Source: Volvox africanus (taxonomy: Eukaryota; Chlorophyta; Chlorophyceae; Chlamydomonadales; Volvocaceae). From it: DNA of 64,000 nt. Below, piece by piece: positions 50,267-62,999 of the stretch. Each line of letters begins with the position of its first letter. Positions within the stretch are counted from its first letter, which is position 1. Under the pieces are notes generated by a model. It had not been told where the DNA came from. It saw only the letters and a list, made by a program, of their open reading frames with translations, and did not search any database. Both the position numbers and the translations under genes were made by a program. The stretch is taken from contig BSDZ01000016.1 of NCBI GenBank assembly GCA_030268105.1, positions 875,501-939,500 of the forward strand, written 5' to 3'.

Positions 50267-53200
50267 AGGCCACCATCGCCACCAACTCCACCAAGGCAAC
50301 CAAGGCCACCATCGCCACCAACGCCATCAACGCCACCAACGCCACCAAGGCCACCATCGCCACCAACGCCACCAAGGCCACTACCGCCACCAACGCCTCC
50401 ACCATCGCCACTACTGCCATCAACGCCACCAACGCCTCCACCAACGCCACTACCGCCATCAAGGCCATCAAGGCCACCAACGCCACTAACGCCTCCACCA
50501 ACGCCACCAACGCCACCGCCACCAACGCTGCAACGCCGCCAACGCCACCATCGCCGTCAAAGCCACCAACGCCATAACCGCCCACACCGCCATCAGCACC
50601 ACCAGCGCCACGTTCGCCACAAACCGTCACGCCACCAACAACGCCACTACCGCCACCAACGCAACCAACGCCTAAACCAACGCCACTACCGCCACCAACG
50701 CCATCAACGCCGCCAACGCCACCAACGCCTCCACCAACGCCACCAACGCCACAACCGCCGACACCGCCATCAGCACCTCCACCGCCACGTTCGCCACAAA
50801 CCGTCACGCCACCACCAATGCCACTACCGCCACCAACGCCACCAACGCCTCCACTACCGCCACTACCTCCACCAACGCCATCAACACCGCCAACGCCACC
50901 AACGCCTCCAACAACGCCACTGAAGCCACAACAGCCGACACCACCATCAGCACCAGCGCCACGTTCGCCACAAACCGTAACGCCACCACCAACGCCACTA
51001 CCGCCACCAACGCCACCAACGCCTCCACCAATGCCACTACCGCCACCAACGCCACCAACCCCACAACCGCCGAAAACGCCATCAGCACCTCCACCGCCAC
51101 GTTTGCCACAAACCGTCACGGCATCACCACCGCCACTACTGCCACCAACGCCACCAACGCCACCAAGGCCATCAACGCCACCAACGCCACCAAGGCCACC
51201 ATCGCCACCAACGCCATCAACGCCTCCAACACCGCCAACGCCACGAACGCTACCAACGCCACCAACGTCACCAAGTCCACCTAAGCCATCAACGCCACCA
51301 ACGCCATCTACGCCACCGCCACCAACGCGGCAACGCCGCCAACGCCACAAACGCCACCATCGCCGTTATAGCCACCACCGCCATAATTGTCGACACCGCC
51401 ATCAGCACCACCAGCGCCACGTTCGCCACAAACCGTCACGGCATCACCACCGCCACTACCGCCACCAACGCCACTACCGCCACCAACGCCACCAACGCCT
51501 CCACCAACGCCTTCAACACCGCCAACGCCACCAACGCCACCAACGCCACCAACGCCACAACCGCCGACACCGCCATCAGCACCAGCGCCACCAACGCCTC
51601 TACTAACGCCTCCAAGACCGCCAACACCATCAACGCCACCAACGACATCAACGCCACCTACGCCACCGCCACCAACACCACAACGCCGCCAACCCCACCA
51701 ACGCCACCTACGCCGTCAAAGCCACCAACGCCATAACCGCTGACACCGCCATCAGCACCACCAGCGCCACGTTCGCCACAAACCGTCACGCCACCACCAA
51801 CGCCACTACCGCCACCAACGCCACCAACGCCTCCACCAACGCCACTACCGCCACCAACGCCATCAACGCCGCCAACGCCATCAACGCCACAAACGCCATC
51901 TAGGCCACCGCCACCAACGCCACAACGCCGCCAACGCCACCAACGCCACCATCGCCGTCAAAGCCACCACCGCCACAATCGCCGACACCGCCATCAGCAC
52001 CACCAGCGCCACGTTCACCACAAACCGTCACGCCACCACCTACGCCACTACCTCCACCAACGCCACCAACGCCTAAACCAACGCCACTACCGCCACCAAC
52101 GCCATCAACGCCGCCAACGCCACCAACGCCTCCACCATTGCCACCAACGCCACAACCGCCGACACCGCCATCAGCACCAGCGCCACGTTCGCCACAAACC
52201 GTCACGCCACCATCAACGCCACTACCGCCACTATCACCACCAACGCCTCCACCAACGCCACTACCGCCACCAACGCCACCAGCGCCACTACCGCCACCAA
52301 CGCCACCAACGGCACCGCCACCAACGCTGCAACGCCGCCAACGCCACCTACGCCGTCAAAGCCACCAACGCCATAACCGCTGAAACCGCCATCAGCACCA
52401 CCAGCGCCACGTTCGCCACAAACCGTCATGCTACCACCAACGCCACTACCGCCACCAACGCCACCAACGCCTCCACCAACGCCACTACCGCCACCAACGC
52501 CACCAACGCCACAACTGCCAAAACCGCCATCAGCACCACTACCGCCACGTTCGCCACAAACCGTCACGGCATCACCATTGCCACTACCGCCACCAACGCC
52601 ACCAACGCCACTAACGCCACCAACGCAATCAACGCCTCCAACACCACCAACGCCACCAACGCCACCAACACCATCAACGCCACCAACGCCATCTACGCCA
52701 CCGCTACCAACGCCGAAACGCTGCAAACGCCACCAAAGCCAACATGGCCGTCAAAGCCACCACCGCCACAACCGCCGACACCGCCATCAGCACCACCAGC
52801 GCCACATTCGCCACAAACCGTCACGCCACCATCAACGCCACTACCGCCACCAACGCAACCAACGCTTCCACCAACGCCACTACCGCCACCAACGCCATCA
52901 ACGCCGCCAACGCCACCACCAACGCTACCAACGCCACAACCGCCGACACCGCCATCAGCACCAGCGCCACCAACGCCTCTACTAACGCCTCCAAGACCGC
53001 CAACACCATCAACGCCACCAACGACATCAACGCCACCTACGCCACCGCCACCAACACCACAACGCCGCCAACGCCACCAACGCCACCTACGCCGTCAAAG
53101 CCACCAACGCCATAACCGCTGACACCGCCATCAGCACCACCAGCGCCACGTTCGCCACAAACCGTCACGCCTCCACCAACGCCACTACCGCCACCAACGC

Positions 53201-56200
53201 CATCAACGCCGCCAACGCCACCAACGCCTCGACCATTGCCACCAACGCCACAACCGCCGACACCGCCATCAACGCCACAAACGCCATCTAGGCCACCGCC
53301 ACCAACGACACAACGCCGCCAACGCCACCAACGCCACCATCGCCGTCAAAGCCACCACCGCCACAATCGCCGACACCGCCATCAGCACCACCAGCGCCAC
53401 GTTCGCCACAAACCGTCACGCCACCACCTACGCCACTACCGCCACCAACGCCACCAACGCCTCTACCAACGCCACTACCGCCACCAACGCCATCAACGCC
53501 GCCAACGCCACCAACGCCTCCACCATTGCCACCAACGCCACAACCGCCGACACCGCCAGCACCACCAGCGCCACGTTCGCCACAAACCGTCACGCCACCA
53601 TCAACGCCACTACCGCCACCATCACCACCAACGCCACCAAGGCCACCATCGCCACCAACGCCACCAAGGCCACCATCGCCACCAACGCCACCAAGGCCAC
53701 CATCGCCACCAACGCCACCAAGGCAACCAAGGCCACCAACGCTACCAGCGCCACTACCGCCACCAACGCCACCAACGGCACCGCCACCAACGCTGCAACG
53801 CCGCCAACGCCACCTACGCCGTCAAAGCCACCAACGCCATAACCGCTGAAACCGCCATCAGCACCACCAGCGCCACGTTCGCCACAAACCGTCATGCCAC
53901 CACCAACGCCACTACCGCCACCAACGCCACCAACGCCTCCACCAACGCCACTACCGCCACCAACGCCACCAACGCCACAACTGCCGAAACCGCCATCAGC
54001 ACCACCACCGCCACGTTCGCCACAAACCGTCACGGCATCACCATTGCCACTACCGCCACCAACGCCACCAACGCCACCAACGCCACCAACGCCACCAACG
54101 CCTCCAACACCACCAACGCCACCAACGCCATCAACGCCACCAACGCCTTCTACGCCACCGCCACCATCGCCGCAACGCCGCCAATGCCACCAACGCCACC
54201 ATCGCTGTCAAAGCCACCTCCGCCACAATTGCCGACACCGCCATCAGCACCACCAGCGCCACGTTCGCGACAAACCGTCACACCACCACCAACGCCACTA
54301 CCGCCACCAACGCCACCAACGCCTCCACTAACGCCTCCAAGACCGCCAAGGCCACCAACGCCACCAACGACATCAACGCCACCAACGCCACCATCGCCGT
54401 CAAAGCCACCACTGCCACAATCGCCGACACCGCCATCAGCACCACCAGCGCCACGTTCGCGACAAACCGTCACACCACCACCAACGCCACTACCGCCACC
54501 AACGCCACCAACGCCTCTACCAACGCCACTACCGCCACCAACGCCATCAACGCCGCCAACGCCACAAACGCCTCCACAAACGCCACCAACGCCACAACCG
54601 CCGACACCGCCATCAGCACCAGCGCCACGTTCATCACAAACCGTCACGCCACCACCAACGCCACTACCGCCACCATCACCACCAACGCCACCAAGGCCAC
54701 CATCGCCACCAACGCCACCAAGGCCACCATCGCCACCAACTCCACCAAGGCAACCAAGGCCACCATCGCCACCAACGCCATCAACGCCACCAACGCCACC
54801 AAGGCCACCATCGCCACCAACGCCACCAAGGCCACTACCGCCACCAACGCCTCCACCATCGCCACTACTGCCATCAACGCCACCAACGCCTCCACCAACG
54901 CCACTACCGCCATCAAGGCCATCAAGGCCACCAACGCCACTAACGCCTCCACCAACGCCACCAACGCCACCGCCACCAACGCTGCAACGCCGCCAACGCC
55001 ACCATCGCCGTCAAAGCCACCAACGCCATAACCGCCCACACCGCCATCAGCACCACCAGCGCCACGTTCGCCACAAACCGTCACGCCACCAACAACGCCA
55101 CTACCGCCACCAACGCAACCAACGCCTAAACCAACGCCACTACCGCCACCAACGCCATTAACGCCGCCAACGCCACCAACGCCTCCACCAACGCCACCAA
55201 CGCCACAACCGCCGACACCGCCATCAGCACCTCCACCGCCACGTTCGCCACAAACCGTCACGCCACCACCAATGCCACTACCGCCACCAACGCCACCAAC
55301 GCCTCCACTACCGCCACTACCTCCACCAACGCCATCAACACCGCCAACGCCACCAACGCCTCCAACAACGCCACTGAAGCCACAACAGCCGACACCACCA
55401 TCAGCACCAACGCCACGTTCGCCACAAACCGTAACGCCACCACCAACGCCACTACCGCCACCAACGCCACCAACGCCTCCACCAATGCCACTACCGCCAC
55501 CAACGCCACCAACCCCACAACCGCCGAAAACGCCATCAGCACCTCCACCGCCACGTTTGCCACAAACCGTCACGGCATCACCACCGCCACTACTGCCACC
55601 AACGCCACCAACGCCACCAAGGCCATCAACGCCACCAACGCCACCAAGGCCACCATCGCCACCAACGCCATCAACGCCTCCAACACCGCCAACGCCACGA
55701 ACGCTACCAACGCCACCAACGTCACCAAGTCCACCTAAGCCATCAACGCCACCAACGCCATCTACGCCACCGCCACCAACGCGGCAACGCCGCCAACGCC
55801 ACAAACGCCACCATCGCCGTTATAGCCACCACCGCCATAATTGTCGACACCGCCATCAGCACCACCAGCGCCACGTTCGCCACAAACCGTCACGGCATCA
55901 CCACCGCCACTACCGCCACCAACGCCACTACCGCCACCAACGCCACCAACGCCTCCACCAACGCCTTCAACACCGCCAACGCCACCAACGCCACCAACGC
56001 CACCAACGCCACAACCGCCGACACCGCCATCAGCACCAGCGCCACCAACGCCTCTACTAACGCCTCCAAGACCGCCAACACCATCAACACCACCAACGAC
56101 ATCAACGCCACCTACGCCACCGCCACCAACACCACAACGCCGCCAACCCCACCAACGCCACCTACGCCGTCAAAGCCACCAACGCCATAACCGCTGACAC

Positions 56201-59200
56201 CGCCATCAGCACCACCAGCGCCACGTTCGCCACAAACCGTCACGCCACCACCAACGCCACTACCGCCACCAACGCCACCAACGCCTCCACCAACGCCACT
56301 ACCGCCACCAACGCCATCAACGCCGCCAACGCCATCAACGCCACAAACGCCATCTAGGCCACCGCCACCAACGCCACAACGCCGCCAACGCCACCAACGC
56401 CACCATCGCCGTCAAAGCCACCACCGCCACAATCGCCGACACCGCCATCAGCACCACCAGCGCCACGTTCACCACAAACCGTCACGCCACCACCTACGCC
56501 ACTACCTCCACCAACGCCACCAACGCCTAAACCAACGCCACTACCGCCACCAACGCCATCAACGCCGCCAACGCCACCAACGCCTCCACCATTGCCACCA
56601 ACGCCACAACCGCCGACACCGCCATCAGCACCAGCGCCACGTTCGCCACAAACCGTCACGCCACCATCAACGCCACTACCGCCACTATCACCACCAACGC
56701 CTCCACCAACGCCACTACCGCCACCAACGCCACCAGCGCCACTACCGCCACCAACGCCACCAACGGCACCGCCACCAACGCTGCAACGCCGCCAACGCCA
56801 CCTACGCCGTCAAAGCCACCAACGCCATAACCGCTGAAACCGCCATCAGCACCACCAGCGCCACGTTCGCCACAAACCGTCATGCTACCACCAACGCCAC
56901 TACCGCCACCAACGCCACCAACGCCTCCACCAACGCCACTACCGCCACCAACGCCACCAACGCCACAACTGCCAAAACCGCCATCAGCACCACTACCGCC
57001 ACGTTCGCCACAAACCGTCACGGCATCACCATTGCCACTACCGCCACCAACGCCACCAACGCCACTAACGCCACCAACGCAATCAACGCCTCCAACACCA
57101 CCAACGCCACCAACGCCACCAACACCATCAACGCCACCAACGCCATCTACGCCACCGCTACCAACGCCGAAACGCTGCAAACGCCACCAAAGCCAACATG
57201 GCCGTCAAAGCCACCACCGCCACAACCGCCGACACCGCCATCAGCACCACCAGCGCCACATTCGCCACAAACCGTCACGCCACCATCAACGCCACTACCG
57301 CCACCAACGCAACCAACGCTTCCACCAACGCCACTACCGCCACCAACGCCATCAACGCCGCCAACGCCACCAACGCCTCCACCAACGCTACCAACGCCAC
57401 AACCGCCGACACCGCCATCAGCACCAGCGCCACCAACGCCTCTACTAACGCCTCCAAGACCGCCAACACCATCAACGCCACCAACGACATCAACGCCACC
57501 TACGCCACCGCCACCAACACCACAACGCCGCCAACGCCACCAACGCCACCTACGCCGTCAAAGCCACCAACGCCATAACCGCTGACACCGCCATCAGCAC
57601 CACCAGCGCCACGTTCGCCACAAACCGTCACGCCTCCACCAACGCCACTACCGCCACCAACGCCATCAACGCCGCCAACGCCACCAACGCCTCGACCATT
57701 GCCACCAACGCCACAACCGCCGACACCGCCATCAACGCCACAAACGCCATCTAGGCCACCGCCACCAACGACACAACGCCGCCAACGCCACCAACGCCAC
57801 CATCGCCGTCAAAGCCACCACCGCCACAATCGCCGACACCGCCATCAGCACCACCAGCGCCACGTTCGCCACAAACCGTCACGCCACCACCTACGCCACT
57901 ACCGCCACCAACGCCACCAACGCCTCTACCAACGCCACTACCGCCACCAACGCCATCAACGCCGCCAACGCCACCAACGCCTCCACCATTGCCACCAACG
58001 CCACAACCGCCGACACCGCCAGCACCACCAGCGCCACGTTCGCCACAAACCGTCACGCCACCATCAACGCCACTACCGCCACCATCACCACCAACGCCAC
58101 CAAGGCCACCATCGCCACCAACGCCACCAAGGCCACCATCGCCACCAACGCCACCAAGGCCACCATCGCCACCAACGCCACCAAGGCAACCAAGGCCACC
58201 AACGCTACCAGCGCCACTACCGCCACCAACGCCACCAACGGCACCGCCACCAACGCTGCAACGCCGCCAACGCCACCTACGCCGTCAAAGCCACCAACGC
58301 CATAACCGCTGAAACCGCCATCAGCACCACCAGCGCCACGTTCGCCACAAACCGTCATGCCACCACCAACGCCACTACCGCCACCAACGCCACCAACGCC
58401 TCCACCAACGCCACTACCGCCACCAACGCCACCAACGCCACAACTGCCGAAACCGCCATCAGCACCACCACCGCCACGTTCGCCACAAACCGTCACGGCA
58501 TCACCATTGCCACTACCGCCACCAACGCCACCAACGCCACCAACGCCACCAACGCCACCAACGCCTCCAACACCACCAACGCCACCAACGCCATCAACGC
58601 CACCAACGCCTTCTACGCCACCGCCACCATCGCCGCAACGCCGCCAATGCCACCAACGCCACCATCGCTGTCAAAGCCACCTCCGCCACAATTGCCGACA
58701 CCGCCATCAGCACCACCAGCGCCACGTTCGCGACAAACCGTCACACCACCACCAACGCCACTACCGCCACCAACGCCACCAACGCCTCCACTAACGCCTC
58801 CAAGACCGCCAAGGCCACCAACGCCACCAACGACATCAACGCCACCAACGCCACCATCGCCGTCAAAGCCACCACTGCCACAATCGCCGACACCGCCATC
58901 AGCACCACCAGCGCCACGTTCGCGACAAACCGTCACACCACCACCAACGCCACTACCGCCACCAACGCCACCAACGCCTCTACCAACGCCACTACCGCCA
59001 CCAACGCCATCAACGCCGCCAACGCCACAAACGCCTCCACAAACGCCACCAACGCCACAACCGCCGACACCGCCATCAGCACCAGCGCCACGTTCATCAC
59101 AAACCGTCACGCCACCACCAACGCCACTACCGCCACCATCACCACCAACGCCACCAAGGCCACCATCGCCACCAACGCCACCAAGGCCACCATCGCCACC

Positions 59201-59203
59201 AAC
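50267..59203. repeat. Tandem duplication within the satellite, 4454-bp unit (4463 after an indel)
   Basis: Copy 1 starts near 50267 and copy 2 at 54721. Landmarks are offset by 4454 up to about 52.9 kb and by 4463 afterwards. The change is a 9-bp indel (52912 region versus 57363 region). Few substitutions separate the copies, for example C/T near 50702/55157 and G/A near 50960/55410. Confidence 0.9.
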
Positions 59204-61025
59204 GCCACCAAGGCAACCAAGGCCACCACCGCCACCAGCGCCACTACCGCCACCATCGCCACCGACGCCACCGCCACCAACGCTGCAACGCCGCCAACGC
59301 CACCTACGCCGTCAAAGCCACCAACGCCATAACCACCGACACCGCCATCAGCACCACCAGCGCCACGTTCGCCACAAACCGTCACGCCACCACCAACTCC
59401 ACTACCGCCACCATCACAACCAACGCCACCAAGGCCACCATCACCACCAACGCCACCAAGGCAACCATCGCCACCAACGCCACCAAGGCAACCAAGGCCT
59501 CCAACGCCACCAACGCCATCAACGCCACCAACGCCACCAACGCCACCGCCACCAACACTGCAACGCCGCAAACGCCACCTACGCCGTCAAAGCCACCAAC
59601 GCCACAACCGCCGACACCGCCATCAGCACCAGCGCCACCAACGCCTCCACTAACGCCGCCAACGCCACAACCGCCGACACCGCCATCAGCACCAGCGCCA
59701 CGTTCGCCACAAACCGTCACGCCACCACCAACGCCACTACCGCCACCATCGCCACCAACGCCACCAAGGCCACCATCGCCACCAACGCCACCAAGGCAAC
59801 CAAGGCCACCAACGCCACCAACGCCATCAACGCCACCAACGCCACCAACGCCACCGCCACCAACGCTGCAACGCCGCAAACGCCACCTACGCTGTCAAAG
59901 CCACCAACGCCACAACCGCCGACACCGCCATCATCACCAGCGCCACGTTCGCCACAAACCGTCACGCCACCACCAACGCCACTACCGCCACCAACGCCAC
60001 CAACGCCTCAACCAACGCCACTACCGCGACCAACGCCTAAACCAAGGCCACTACCGCCACCAACGCCATCAGCACCACCACCGCAACGTTCGCCACAAAC
60101 CGTCACGGCATCACCACCGCCACTACCGCCACCAACGCCACCAACGCCTCCACCAACGCCACAACCGCCGACACCGCCATCAGCACCAGCGCCACGTTCG
60201 CCACAAACCGTCACGCCACCACCATCGCCACTACCGCCATAAACGCCACCAACGCCTCCACCAACGCCACTACCGCCACCAACGCCATCAACGCCGCCAA
60301 CGCCACCAACGCCTACACCAACGCCACCAACGCCACAACCGCCGACACCGCCATCAGCACCAGCGCCACGTTCGCCACAAACCGTCACGCCACCACCAAC
60401 GCCACTACCGCCACCATCGCCACCAAGGCCTAAACCAACGCCACTACCGCCACCACCGCCATCAACGTCGCCAACGCCACCAACGCCTCCACCAACGCCA
60501 CCAACGCCACAACCGCCGACACCGCCATCAGCACCTTCACTTCCACGTTCGCCACAAACCGTCACGCCTCCACCAACGCCACTACCGCCACCAACGAAAA
60601 CAACGTGTCCACCAACGCCACTACCTCCACCAACGCCATCAACGCCGCCAACGCCACCAACGCCTCCACCAACGCCACCGACGCCACAACCGTAGACACC
60701 GCCATCAGCACCACCAGCGCCACGTTCGCCACAAACCGTCAAGCCACCACCAACGCCTCTACCGCCACCAACGCCACCAACGCCTCCACCAACGCCACTA
60801 CCGCCACCAACGCCACCAACGCCACAACCGCCGAAACCGCCATCAGCACCTCCACCGCCACGTTCGCCACAAACCGTCACGGCATCACCACCGCCACTAC
60901 TGCCACCAACGCCACCAACACCGCCACCGCCACCAACGCCACCAGCGCCACCAAGGCAACCAAGGCTACCAACGTCACTAACGCCACCAACGCCGCAACG
61001 CCGCAAATCCACCATCGCCGTCAAC

Positions 61026-61074
61026 TAAAAACCCTAAAACCCTAAAACCCTAGCCAACTAAAACCCTAAAACCC
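61026..61074. repeat. Interstitial telomeric repeat tract (CCCTAAAA)n
   Basis: Inside the satellite the plus strand carries CCCTAAAA at 61032-61039, 61040-61047 and 61064-61071 plus partial units and a short gccaact interruption. TTTTAGGG is the telomere repeat of Chlamydomonas and relatives. The tract is flanked by the same 16 bases (ccaccatcgccgtcaa) at 61009-61024 and 61079-61094. Confidence 0.9.
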
Positions 61075-62999
61075 AACGCCACCATCGCCGTCAAAGCCAC
61101 CACCGCCACAATCGCCGACACCGCCATCAGCACCACCAGCGCCACGTTCGCCACAATCCGTTACGCCACCACCAACGCCACTACCGCCACCAACGCCACC
61201 AACGCCTCAACCAACGCCACTACCGCCTCCAACGCCATCAACGCCGCCAACGCCACCAACGCCCCCACCAACGCCACTACCGCCAACAACGCCATCAACG
61301 CTTCCACTTACGCCTCCAACACCGCCAACGCCATAAACGCCACCAACGTCATCAACGCCTCCTACGCCACCGCCACCAACGCCGCAACGCCGCCAAAGCC
61401 ACCAACACCACCTACGCCGTCAAAGCCACCAACGCCATAACCGCTGACACCGCCATCAGCACCACCAGCGCCACGTTCGCAACAAACGGTCACGCCACCA
61501 CCAACGCCACTACCGCCACCAACGCCACCAACGCCTCAACCAACGCCACTACCGCCACCAACGCCACCAACGCCTCAACCAACGCCACTACCGCCACCAA
61601 CGCCACCAATGCCACAACCGCCGAAACCGCCATCAGCACCTCCACCGCCACGTTCGCCACAAACCGTCACCGCATCACCACCGCCACTACCGCCACCAAC
61701 GCCACCAACGCCACCAACGCCACCAACGCTTCCAACGCCATCAACGCCACCAACGCCACCAATGCCACCGCCACCAACGCTGCAACGCCGCCAACGCCAC
61801 CAACGCCACCATCGCCGTCAAAGCCACCACCGCCACAACCGCCGACACCGCCATCAGCACCTCCACCGCCACGTTCGCGACAAACCGTCACGCCACCACC
61901 AACGCCACTTCCGCCACCAACGCCACCAACGTGACAACCGCCAAAACCGCCATCAGCACCTCCACCGCCACGTTCGCCACAAACCGTCACGGCATCACCA
62001 TCGCCACTACCGCCACCAACGCCACCAACGCCACCAAGGCCACCATCGCCACCAACGCCACTACCGCCACCATCGCCACCAACGCCACCAGCGCCATCAA
62101 CGCCACCAACGCCACCAACACTACCGCCACGAACGCTGCAACGCCGCCAACGCCACCTACGCCGTCAAAGCCACCAACACCACCAACGCCACCAACGCCT
62201 CCACCAACGCCACTACCTCCACCAACGCCATCAAGGCCGCCAAAGCCACCAACGCCTCCACCAACGCCACCGACGCCACAACCGCAGACACCGCCATCAG
62301 CACCAGCGCCATGTTCGCCACAAACCGTCACGCCACCACCAACGCCACTACCGCCACAAACACAACCAACGCCTCCACCAATGCCACTACCGCCACCAAC
62401 GCCACCAACGTTACAACCGCCAAAACCGCCATCAGCACCTCCACCGCCACGTTCGCCACAAACCGTCACGGCATCACCATCGCCACTACCGCCACCAACG
62501 CCACCAACGCCACCAACGCCACCAACGCTTCCAACGCCATCAACGCCACCAACGCCACCAATGCCACAGCCACCAACGCTGCAACGCCGCCAACGCCACC
62601 AACGCCACCATCGCCGTCAAAGCCACCACCGCCACAACCGCCGCCACCGCCATCAGCACCTCCACCGCCACGTTCGCCACAAACCGTCACGCCACCACCA
62701 ACGCCACTACCGCCACCAACACCACCAACGCCTCCATCAACGCAACTACTGCCACCAACGCCATCAACGCCGCCAACGCCACCAACGCCTCCACAAACGC
62801 CACCAACGCCACAACCGCAGACACCGCCATCAGCACCAGCGCCACGTTCGCCACAAACCGTCACGCCACCACCAACGCCACTACCGCCACCAACGCCACC
62901 AACGCCTCCACCAACGCCACTACCGCCACCAACGCCACCAACGTGACAACCGCCGAAACAACCATCAGCACCTCCACCGCCACGTTCCCACAAACCGTC

